Assembly (NCBI GenBank): GCA_019321725.1
Contig: CM033106.1
Location: 31,422,118 to 31,486,117, forward strand
Source of the DNA: Paulownia fortunei
Taxonomy: Eukaryota; Streptophyta; Magnoliopsida; Lamiales; Paulowniaceae
Direction: 5' to 3'
DNA: 64,000 bases
A model generated the notes under the pieces. That model saw only the letters and a program-made list of their open reading frames with translations. It was not told the DNA's origin and did not search any database. This document shows positions 54,946 to 64,000 of the stretch, piece by piece. Every line of letters begins with the position of its first letter. The first letter of the stretch is position 1. A program made the position numbers and the translations under genes.

Positions 54946-57671
54946 GCAGAGAGGGAGAGTACAGAAAACAAAGCGGACTTTTTTCGAAGCTTTGTTTTGA
55001 CCGGTGGACAGTTTTTTTTTACTGTTTTTACTAAATTCTCTTTTTAGTGATTTTAGATTTTATTTTTTTTGTGTTTTAATTTTCGTGCATATAAATTTTT
55101 CATTCATAGGATATATCTTTTGCTTGATTTTTTCAGGAATTTGAGATTCTTGTATATAAAATATGAATAGTATTATTGAGAGAACAATTAAATATTTTTG
55201 AATTACATTAGCCTTAATGACTTGTTTTAGTGCAGAATAAAATATCCTTCTTGAAATTCCATTCGCTCTTTTCTCTGTTTGAGAAAATTGGAATTGCATG
55301 AAAAAAAAATTCTTATACAGACTGATTCACACATTTAGTAGAAAGGAAAACAAAAGAAATATTTTTCTTATTTCGAATGATGGTACTTTGTGTTGTACTT
55401 GTTGACAACTTTTCTTTTTTCCTTTTCATTAAATTATAAGATAAAAAACATAAGAATATTAAAAATATAATCTTAAATTTCTTGTTAAATAATGTTGCTT
55501 CTTTTTTTCTCTTGGGATAATTTGAATACAAAAAATTTGTTCTCATTTTTCAGTTATTTTTAGAAATTGGATGTACATCGCTATATTAAAATATATAACA
55601 ATTATTTAAATAAAATACTCCATTACATCAAAAGAAAAAATAAATTTAAATAAACATGGCATATTTTGGAGCTCAAAGTACCTCATAATCGCAAGGTCTC
55701 GTGGCAGTTTTTAGCCAAGGCAGGTCATTGTCACGTCACTTTTTCTTGGATTTTCTGTAATTTGTACAAGAGTTCTATACTGTACACGTGGTTTCTAGAT
55801 TTCTGATTATCGTCGGCTATTTATTAGTTTAAGGTAGTCAAATTAGGTTAACAAAGACGGAATTGATATACGACGAAGTTTATAATGTGTAATTAATGTT
55901 AATTCTTCATTGCGTGCAAATCAATTTAATATATTGATGTTTGAAGTTTTCCTACGTACAAGCGAAAGGGGACAAGATAATTATAAGAGTAAAAAGTGAT
56001 TCATTATGTTTTAGCTATAATTAAAGTAGGTAATCTATCTCATACACATTTCACGTGCGATTTTAAGTTATCTTCAATTTTAGATTTTGGAGAAGAAAGT
56101 ATGATTTCTTTTTTATTTCAAAGAAAAATGTGAAAAAATATTAATGTAAAATAATTATGATATGCATTTACCAATTTGCACATTTATTTTGTTTTCTTGC
56201 TTATTTTCATGATACTAAACTCTTTTTTCCTCTTTCTAGTTTTAAATCCAAATTTAGGCTAAGTGATTAATAGCACCCTTATCCCTCAAGAGAATTTAAA
56301 AAAAAAGAAATTGATGACCTTCTCTCAAAATCTCCTGGACCTTTTTTTTTTTTTTTTTTCAAGTTCTTTGATTAGTATGGGTATAAGTATTATTAATAGT
56401 ACTCATAATCAAGTTTTGTCAATGGTCAATATTTCACGCTTTTAAGGCTGACTTAGATTTTCATTGATTTTGATGTTACAAAAATAGAAGTACGTGGCAC
56501 ATTATCAAGTATCTTATTTTCATTTAATTAGAAATTTAGGGGTTTTTAATTCAATAATTGAAGAATGTTAATATTTATTGATGGCAAATTTTGAAATAAG
56601 GTAGAATTTTAGTCGAAGTTATCTCACAACCATGCTTCTCAATTTGAATTTGAAAAAGATAATGTCACGTAAAATCTCATTCTGTGCATCAAAACGATCA
56701 TTTATTGCATCAAACATGACCATATCATCTCTTACAAATGGCAATCTTTAGATGTTAATTGTCCCTCCCCAAGCCCATAATGTGTGCACCAGAACTTCCA
56801 TGTGAGAAAACCACTCTGTTAGTCTGCCCACCTTCTCCAACACATTTAGTTTGACAGATGTGAACATACATACAGCATTCATGTCTATTAATGCCTACAA
56901 ATGGCCAGCCTGGTCTCTAGAGTGCTAATACCTTGGACCATTTGTCTCTCTCCCACATACATCAATACTACACTTCAATTTGTCACTTTCATAATTGTGG
57001 AAAACATATATGTGGAAATTTATAAACAAGTCAGCAATATTTGAAGTTTAATAAACTTACATTCCGATAATTATGATACAAGCGTATTTAGTGAATATTA
57101 CTATTTACCTAGTTCTACCACTATGGCATTACAGTACCTGGTGTTTCCAGTAATAGAATTCAGTTGGCTGCGACCATCCCTCTTGGTTTTGGGTCAGATG
57201 CTCAAACTGATCCTTTGTATTGTCAAAAATCTGAATTTCACACCTCTAATAGCAATATCCCTTGTATTAACAAGGCAGCTAACCAGTCACCACAATACAT
57301 TCTTTTTTCCATTTTATTGGTTAGTCTGACCGACTTTTAACAAAATCTGGCTCACTGCAACGTGATTTTTGTCCTTTTCAGTTGAAGCTCACTGTGGCAG
57401 ATTCAAGACTGAACTCTGGTAATAAAGTTAACAAAGTAACAGTCTAGTGTTGGCCAAAGCGCAGATTACTTTCTGTTTAAAAGATTCCTAGAAAAGCAGT
57501 AGGCATTAGATGAAATTACATATCAGCTTGGCATCCTGAACAATTTTAAGGAAAATACTTACTGTGGTTTGCAGAGATCAATGCTACTCCCCTGAGGAAA
57601 TAACGTATGCCAATCCAGGAACATTGGGCTCATAAGGTTACTAACAATTCTTCTGCTTCGAATGATAACAA
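54946..57671. other. AT-rich intergenic DNA
   Basis: It contains the 3' UTR of the small gene, poly-A/T runs (for example a T run near 56344-56359), and at the right the 3' flank of the PPR gene. No further coding region is supported; a 68-codon plus-strand frame at 57123-57329 has no recognisable features. Confidence 0.6.
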
Positions 57672-60086
57672 TCACCAGTAATCTCCACAGGAACAGCGCC
57701 CATCCTTGAAATGATGATATATTTTTGAATCTCCTACAACTATCTCTCTGTTTGTAATCTGTGAGATCTTTTTAGTAGCACTATGGCAATCTTCACATAT
57801 TCTTACGTTCTTTCTAATAAGCACAGGGTCCCCAACTGATGTGCCAATCAACCCAAAGCAAATAGCCAATCTCACGCTGTGGCACATGGGAGAATTGGCT
57901 CTTGTTTTTAGTAAATTTTGTGGCTTGAATTTCGAGACACTGCAAAAACACAGGTCTTCACCTATCTTTCTTAAAAGAATATTAAGAACATCATACGTAA
58001 TGTTACTCTCAGTTTGTGATTTATCGTGATTGCTGAACTTGTAAGTTTTACCATTGCACTCAACTATGCTGCATCCAGTGATCCTATCCAATCCTTGTTT
58101 CTTCATCAAACATTTAACACGCTCCACATCTTCCCATCTTCCAACTTCAGCATACATGTTAGAGAGCAAGACATAGCATCCAGTATTATCATTTTCTAAA
58201 GAGAAAATGTGGTTCGCAGCCATCTCAGCCAGTTCGATGTTTCTATGATGTCGACTTGCAGCCAATATAGATCCCCATATCCGGGGAGTTGGTGTCAATG
58301 GCATTTCCTCCACGAAGCTTTTAGCACGGTCAAGTTTACCAGCACGACCTAACAAATCAAGCATGCATCCATAATGTTCTATTCCAGGATCAAGTCCATA
58401 ATCCCTCTTCATTAAATCAAAATACTTCCAACCTTCATCTAAAATGCCAGCAATGCTACATGCTGACAAAAGGGAAACAAACGTGCTTCCATTTGGTTCA
58501 TTGCCCTCATTCATCATGTCAGAGAACATCCTGAAGCAATATGCTCCAAACCCATGAATAGCATAAGCCATAATGATTGTGTTCCATGAGATAAGATCCT
58601 TAAACAACATACTATCAAAGATTTTTCGTGCAGCCTTAAGATCCCCACATTTTGCATACATATGAATCATGGCATTAGAGATACATGTACCTAAAGAAAT
58701 TCCCAATTTAGAGATATGACAGTGTATCTGTTTCCCTTCTCTTGGTAAGGCTATTTCAGCATAGGCGGCTAGGACGCTCGCAAATGTCATCTCATCAGGT
58801 ACACAAGGCTCATGTTGCAAATTTTGAAATGTTTCTATGGCTTCTCTGTTGTTCGAATTCTGCACATATGCAGCAATCATGGCATTCCACGATACTAAGT
58901 TTCTTTCCTTCATGTGAAAAAATACACATTCAGCAAACTTTACGCTCCCGCACTTACCATACATGTCAACCAGAGCAGTCTCCAATACTAAATGAGACAG
59001 ATATCCCTTTTTAATTGCATATCCGTGAATGGCTTTGCCTGGTAACAGAGCTCCAAGTTTTGAGCAGGAGGGGAGCAAGTTAATCAACGTGATAGTATCT
59101 GGTGTCACATTGTCATTATCTTGCATTTTCTCCAGACAAGCAAATGATTTGAAGGATTTATCATTTAGTGCATATGCACCAATCATTGCATTCCAAACAA
59201 CCACATTTTTTTGTGCAATTCCGTTACAGAACCTCTCAGCATAATCCACCTCACCGCATTTTCCAAACATGTCAATGAGTGAGCTTTGAATCATCGAATC
59301 CAGTTCAAGCCCATTTCTAAGCACTTGGCAAAAAATCTCCTTTCCTCTTAACAAACAATGCTCAAGCGCACAAGCACCCAAAGCACTGATATAAGTGAAC
59401 CTGTCAAGTTTCAATCCAAATTTCTGCATTTTTTGGAAACACATCAAGGAGCTCCAACCATCCCCAGCCGAAACATACCCACTGATCATCGAATTCCAAG
59501 AAACCAAATCCCTAACAGGCATACACTCAAAAATTTTCTCTGAATCCTCAACACACCCAACCTTAGCATACATCACGATAAGTGCATTACATATATAAAT
59601 ATCTACATCAAACCCAAGCTTAAAAATGGTCGAGTGAACATTATGACCTTCCTTCATACCAAAAACCCCTGCGCATGCTTTGATCACAAAAGGAAAAGTA
59701 AAATTATCGGCTTTGATCCCTTCAAATTGCATCCGATAGTAAAATTCAATGGCTTCTTCAAAAAATCCAGAATCAACTAGTCCCCTGATCATCACATTCC
59801 AAACGAAAGTGCTTGATTTATTCATTGTCTCAAACATTTGGAGTGCAGTTTCCAAACAACCCGAGTTGACGCAAGACAGCAGTCTTCTAATAGATGAAAT
59901 TGAACTTTCGACTCTCTTAAGTTTTCTTCTATTTACGGAGGTGGTGCTTGACAGTGAACTTTGGTGTTTGATTCTGGATTCATGGTTTTGGGGTTTTATT
60001 GAAGCTTGGGTTTTTGCAGGAAACATTTGATATTCTGAAATAATAGGTACGACATCGAGGTGGAAACTTAGTAATGCTTTGGCCAT
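57672..60086 (-). CDS. PLS-class pentatricopeptide repeat protein with E and DYW domains
   Basis: An 804-residue, intronless, organelle-type RNA-binding protein. The N-terminus is basic and Ser-rich, like a plastid or mitochondrial targeting peptide. From about residue 60, PLS-type PPR motifs run to about 600 (for example [72 protein letters not shown] and [18 protein letters not shown]). E-type motifs with [19 protein letters not shown] follow. The C-terminus is a DYW domain with CEDC at 764-767, HHF at 791-793, CSC at 798-800 and DYW at 802-804. DYW proteins edit C to U in organelle transcripts. Here the expected HxE is HSV (736-738), so the catalytic Glu is missing and editing would need a partner. 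It may be the counterpart of an Arabidopsis DYW protein I recall with the same HSVRLA text. Confidence 0.95.
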   Translation of the reverse strand: MAKALLSFHLDVVPIISEYQMFPAKTQASIKPQNHESRIKHQSSLSSTTSVNRRKLKRVESSISSIRRLLSCVNSGCLETALQMFETMNKSSTFVWNVMIRGLVDSGFFEEAIEFYYRMQFEGIKADNFTFPFVIKACAGVFGMKEGHNVHSTIFKLGFDVDIYICNALIVMYAKVGCVEDSEKIFECMPVRDLVSWNSMISGYVSAGDGWSSLMCFQKMQKFGLKLDRFTYISALGACALEHCLLRGKEIFCQVLRNGLELDSMIQSSLIDMFGKCGEVDYAERFCNGIAQKNVVVWNAMIGAYALNDKSFKSFACLEKMQDNDNVTPDTITLINLLPSCSKLGALLPGKAIHGYAIKKGYLSHLVLETALVDMYGKCGSVKFAECVFFHMKERNLVSWNAMIAAYVQNSNNREAIETFQNLQHEPCVPDEMTFASVLAAYAEIALPREGKQIHCHISKLGISLGTCISNAMIHMYAKCGDLKAARKIFDSMLFKDLISWNTIIMAYAIHGFGAYCFRMFSDMMNEGNEPNGSTFVSLLSACSIAGILDEGWKYFDLMKRDYGLDPGIEHYGCMLDLLGRAGKLDRAKSFVEEMPLTPTPRIWGSILAASRHHRNIELAEMAANHIFSLENDNTGCYVLLSNMYAEVGRWEDVERVKCLMKKQGLDRITGCSIVECNGKTYKFSNHDKSQTESNITYDVLNILLRKIGEDLCFCSVSKFKPQNLLKTRANSPMCHSVRLAICFGLIGTSVGDPVLIRKNVRICEDCHSATKKISQITNREIVVGDSKIYHHFKDGRCSCGDYW

Positions 60087-60901
60087 TTTTTCCGGAACCG
60101 CTAATCAGACAAGTTTCCTTTGGAATTTGAGGAGTGGCCTTTAATTCAGTTATTGGCATTCTTGGATTTCTGCCGCCATTTTTTTATTATGAAGCATGAA
60201 CTAAATGTCTGAAACCGAATTAATGAATATTTATTCTGTCAAAAATCGAAGCCACGTGCAATGTGAAGGTTTTATGGGCCAGGCCCAGTGGGAATAGAAG
60301 CATGGAAGATTGCTTGCTACTGTTTGGGCCCAACAAATAATTTTTCGTTATTTCTATTTTTTATTTTCAAAATTTCTTGGGCCCAACAAATAATTGTTAT
60401 ATTCTTGCTAGTTGTTTCTTCCAAAGATTGTAAACCAAATTGAACTTATCAGTATTGTCTGAGGCCCATCAGATACGGATGTATATTGATATCTATTTAA
60501 TTATTATTATTATTTTCTTTATAAAATTCAAACTTAAAATATAGAAAAATAGGGAATATTTAATTATTATTATTCTTTTTAATAAAATTCAAACCCTCAA
60601 AAAAATTTGAGGAGAGGGACAGGATTCGAAAAAGATAGGTACCACCATTCTTAATAAGTATTAATTATTTAATTTACAAGACCTCATTAGAAAATAAAGA
60701 GGGAAAGAATTACAATTCAATATATATAATGAAAATGCTAGTATCAATAAACATTTAAACTATCGAAAAGTAGATTTTTTTACCAACTGAAATACCATAG
60801 CTGTTAATTCTATACGGTATTTTCTAAAATTTACAAATCAAATATGCCTACATTAACATATTGAAGAATAAAATAAACTCCTCATCAGTAAAATAATGAA
60901 A
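60087..60901. other. Intergenic region upstream of the PPR gene
   Basis: It holds the PPR promoter and the 3' flank of the small gene at 60902. The phrase GGGCCCAACAAATAAT recurs (about 60325 and 60380), a short direct repeat. Nothing coding is supported. Confidence 0.55.
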
Positions 60902-61150
60902 TTATAGTTCCTCAGGTATGCTCTGTAGAGCAGGCCTCCAAGAACCCCGGCTTCTACCTTTCACTTGGTTCGCTGCTCTCAATATCTGCCTTCTGCGCAT
61001 CAAATTCAGCCGCTGCTCCAACGATACAGCCGGCGGCGATGCCGAAGCTCGCCGCCCCCAGCTGCGGCCATCGCTAATCGCCTCCAGCACTTGCTTCAGA
61101 TCTTCCTTCTTCACCAAAATCTTCATCCGTCCACCATCAGCCGCCGCCAT
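60902..61150 (-). CDS. Small protein resembling the C-terminal part of PADRE (DUF4228) proteins
   Basis: An 82-residue protein starting at the ATG at 61150 (MAAADGGRMKILVKKEDLKQ). The frame is open further upstream but without another ATG. The segment MKILVKKEDLKQVLEAI, then VSLEQRLNLMRRRQ, then the ending WRPALQSIPEEL, matches the conserved tail of plant PADRE/DUF4228 proteins, which are often pathogen- and stress-responsive. The N-terminal MGN(C/Y) half of that family is absent, so it is a short family member or a truncated copy. The coding stretch is GC-rich compared with its flanks, which supports a real gene. An upstream ATG at 61283 opens a 48-codon frame that overlaps this start. Function is unknown. 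Confidence 0.65.
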   Translation of the reverse strand: MAAADGGRMKILVKKEDLKQVLEAISDGRSWGRRASASPPAVSLEQRLNLMRRRQILRAANQVKGRSRGSWRPALQSIPEEL

Positions 61151-61299
61151 TTCTCCGCCGCTGAACTGTGCTATTGCCTCCAGAAAATTGCTCGCAACTG
61201 CTTTCTGATTTCTTCCCGGTCTCGAGAATCTGATTTCTCTTCTCTGCGAAAGACTTCTCCTCTGCAATCTTCAAGTACTCCATTTTCTCCTCTCCTAAG

Positions 61300-63806
61300 G
61301 TACGTACGCTTCTCAACGTCTATTTTCTTCTGTACAGTTTTATGCAGTTTCAATGACCCAATCTGATATTTGATGCTGGACATATATAGTGTTGTAAATG
61401 CTATAAAATAATAGCTCCGTGAATTCAGTCAACTTCTAACCTGAAAATCAAGAATGAGTACAAGTGTACAACCTGACAATTTTTATTTTAAATAGCAGAA
61501 AAATAAACAGCATTGACTTTTCATGAATTTCAGCTTTTTCGAAAGCTCAATTTATGTGAAACAAGCGCCCTTTGCGTGTATGGGTAGCTAATGTTACATT
61601 AGTTTTAGATTATACATTCCTATTGAATAATATAGGTTTTATGTTGTGAAAGTCAATTCACCGACTGCTCATTTCTCACATGCAAATCCATACTTTGCGG
61701 CGGCCTTGGAATGAAATCACGCCTGTAATTGTGTTGATGGATGAAGACGATCCATTTATCGTTCTAGTTCATTACTTCATTTTTCCCTTTTTGATTTTAA
61801 AAGATTAAATATAATTAAAAATAAATTCTTATTTGATGGACGTGTAATATTTTGAAGAGCCCAGTTCAATGTGTCAAAAGAGTAAAAGCAGATCCTATCA
61901 ATACATGTAGTCTACTATAAAAACATAACTCTTATTTGATGACCTATGAATATTTCTTTTCCTTCATTTTTTAGTTACGTTTGTATTCTATAGTTTTAGG
62001 TTCTTTGTCAATATTTTATTTTATAGTTTTGACTTTAGCATTTAAAAGTTTTTGTTGGATATGATAAGTAAAAATTAATTTGATAATTAATTGCACGAGG
62101 AATTAACTACTCAAAATATATGAAAAAAATTCAACACAATTAGAAAAGTGACAAAATTAAATGTAAAACCGCTGACCTATATTATATATTTTTATTCTGA
62201 CTAATTAGCTGGAAGGGCTAGAATCCCTACTATCAAAATGAGGGAGAAATTAAAATAGGTGGCAAAGCGTGGTTGAGGTCGGTGTGAGGATGTTGGAGGC
62301 GTTGGTCTTTGGAGTTGGTTGAACCAAACAACTTTAACGTAAAAATGGTGAGGATGGTTACAGCCTGTTCCAACCATTGTTCACACGTCACAGCCCAATC
62401 AACTCATTCCGTTCTTCCTTGTATCAATTGTTAATTCTACTTCATCTCTAAACAGCATATTCGTTAGTTAGATTACTGGGTTGAGTAAAGAACTTTCAGA
62501 ATTAATTGTTAAAGATTCTATTTTCTCTACACTTGACTTACTAGAATGATTATGGGATAATTCGTTGTGTGGTTGGTTAGATTAAAAGTTTTCATTTGAT
62601 AAAAAAAAAATAGTTAAAAAATTTACAATCGAGTAAACTTAACTCATATTATAACATGTTGATAAGGCCTTAAGGCTAAGGTTTTAAAGACTCAATTTTA
62701 ATTCGAGTAATTATGTTTAATTTAAGCATAGTGTAGGATCTTAAGTGAAAAAAATGAAATTTCATCAGGTGTAAAAAGTAAGTAGTGAATTCTAATTTTT
62801 ACCATACTTTCCATGTACGAACATAGCCTAGAAGATCAAAGAATTCCCATTTGCAACTGGGAAGTTTCTTTTGAGGCCACAGGAGCTAAAATTTAATTGA
62901 CTTGTGATTGCCAATGGCCCGCCCAATGGGTTAGTAAGTGTTTCAATTGAACCACATGAAGTAGCAAACAAAAACCCAATGTTATTGGGCCTGGAAGTGA
63001 TAGTATTGAATTACCCAATCTTCCACTGCATGGGCTACTTTTGTACATTGTAAATTACCAGATTGATCCTACAATACTTTTCAAATAATGGCTCACTCGG
63101 TCACTCCCCTTGGGAAGTCGAGTACTGTGTAGGAAAACTAAAAACTGTAATGCCACTGCTAAAATACGATAATTAGGTAAAAGAAAAAAAAAATGTAAAA
63201 AGCAAAGCTTCACAAATACAACGTTCAAATAGAGATTTTGATTAGTTGGATCGTGGTTGGATATAGACATCTTGGGCCCAAATTCAACCCGTGTCAGCAC
63301 TATCAATGAAACCTTCTTGCATTCCTATGAGCTTCATCAACAAAAGCTTCCCCTCTAGGCTCTAGCATCCCCTAATATGTTCTTAGCTTCAGCCATACTA
63401 AAGCCCCGAGTTGAAGGAAAGACGGAAGCAAGATTAACCTAGTCTAGAATTCAGAGATGTATGAAAGGAGAAGTTCAAAAGCAAGGGCAATTTCTTGGAC
63501 AACAGACATTTTATACAGAGCTTGTTTTGGATTTGAGTCTGAATTAGACTCAAATTCAATTATTCAACATTATAAATACTTATCTTGCAGTTTGGATCCT
63601 CTGTTCTAGTAGATCCAAAGTGCTTATCTTGAGATGCGAACTAAATAGAAGGATCGTAGACCTCTTTCATGTTAAAGCTAGTAGTTTGACACTTCACTTT
63701 GCTTGTACAAGAAACCCCATACGGTCCAAAATCAAACTCGGATTTCAGTTCTTATTCCATTTCTATATAATCATCTTACACTCATTCATCTCAACATATG
63801 AAAAAG
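61300..63806. other. AT-rich intergenic DNA
   Basis: It lies between the promoter of the PADRE-like gene and the 3' end of the thioredoxin-like gene. No frame with recognisable domains, tRNA-like fold or long repeat was seen. Confidence 0.55.
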
Positions 63807-64000
63807 TTAAAAGGCTGTTAATAGAGTAGTTTGCTTTTGAAAAGCACTTGCTGTGTCATCAGTTTGCCGTTTCACTATCTCCCTAATAAGGGTACTCGGG
63901 CAAGAGCCAACATAGCTTCCACAACACTCCCCATTTTTCAGAAACAAAAACGCGGGCACCCTGTGAACATCCATTTCCCTCAACATCTGCATGCAGCTAT
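63807..64000 (-). CDS. Thioredoxin-fold protein, 3' end only (cut by window edge)
   Basis: The last 63 or so codons of a minus-strand gene whose 5' part lies beyond 64000. The text MDVHRVPAFLFLKNGECCGS is the second half of a thioredoxin fold. VPAF has the cis-Pro position, followed by the beta strand FLFLKNG and the YVGSCPSTLIREIVKRQ helix. The active-site CxxC would lie outside the window, so redox activity cannot be judged. A short polar tail ends at the TAA at 63807-63809. An AG|ATG border near 63987 could be a splice acceptor, so the part in the window may be just the last exon. Confidence 0.7.
   Translation of the reverse strand, partial: SCMQMLREMDVHRVPAFLFLKNGECCGSYVGSCPSTLIREIVKRQTDDTASAFQKQTTLLTAF

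Noticed and set aside
54646..54971. Two 89-90-codon minus frames across the small gene
   Set aside because: They mirror the GC-rich coding stretch, are rich in His and Arg as antisense frames often are, and lack motifs.
59029..60030. Several + strand frames opposite the PPR gene
   Set aside because: Antisense shadows of an intact 804-residue frame.

Overview
This is nuclear DNA of a flowering plant. The genes are split by many AT-rich GT-AG introns, the gaps between them are AT-rich (often poly-A/T), and the proteins include plant-only families (DUF630/DUF632, DYW-type PPR, MUCI70/DUF616, a plastid CPP1-like protein, a LAT polyamine transporter). A eudicot is the best guess; I cannot place the species.

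Layout. 1-7690: AT-rich intergenic DNA with two related LTR-retrotransposon-like scraps, a hairpin element and two strong G-tracts. 8739-12278 (+): clade D-type protein phosphatase 2C, 4 exons. 15852-20011 (+): DUF630/DUF632 (NRG2/REL2-like) protein, 4 exons, with three apparent 1-base deletions in exon 1. 20755-24536 (-): CPP1-like plastid J-like membrane protein, 3 exons, head-to-head with 25417-29110 (+), a carotenoid-desaturase-like flavin oxidoreductase of 13 exons. 31660-36809 (+): vacuolar H+-ATPase subunit B, 14 coding exons. 37427-38033 (-): a coding-like stretch I cannot identify. 38435-42217 (-): MUCI70-type putative glycosyltransferase, 7 exons. 43479-44644 (+): decayed DNAJC17-like J-domain/RRM gene. 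46051-47639 (-): PP2A B' (B56) regulatory subunit, 2 exons. 49149-50549 (-): polyamine/amino-acid transporter, one coding exon. 53490-54242: large fold-back element. 54526-54945 (+): small plant-specific protein. 57672-60086 (-): intronless DYW-type PPR protein. 60902-61150 (-): small protein like a PADRE-domain C-terminus. 63807-64000 (-): 3' end of a thioredoxin-fold gene cut by the window edge.

The genes are unrelated housekeeping and regulatory loci, each with its own promoter; there is no operon or gene-cluster logic. Loose themes are proton pumping (V-ATPase B, plus a PP2C clade known to act on plasma-membrane H+-ATPase), protein dephosphorylation (PP2C and a PP2A regulator) and plastid/mitochondrial functions (CPP1-like, desaturase-like, PPR). 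Exon joins were worked out by hand from conserved protein sequence, GT/GC-AG borders and codon phase. Reading frames close exactly for the PP2C, CPP1-like, desaturase-like, V-ATPase, MUCI70-like and PP2A genes.

I found no convincing new biological system. The points most worth checking are the three frameshifts in the DUF630/632 gene, two GC-AG introns, the DNAJC17-like relic, the DYW domain lacking its expected glutamate, the fold-back element, the unidentified coding-like stretch near 37.4-38.0 kb, and overlapping upstream ORFs at two genes.
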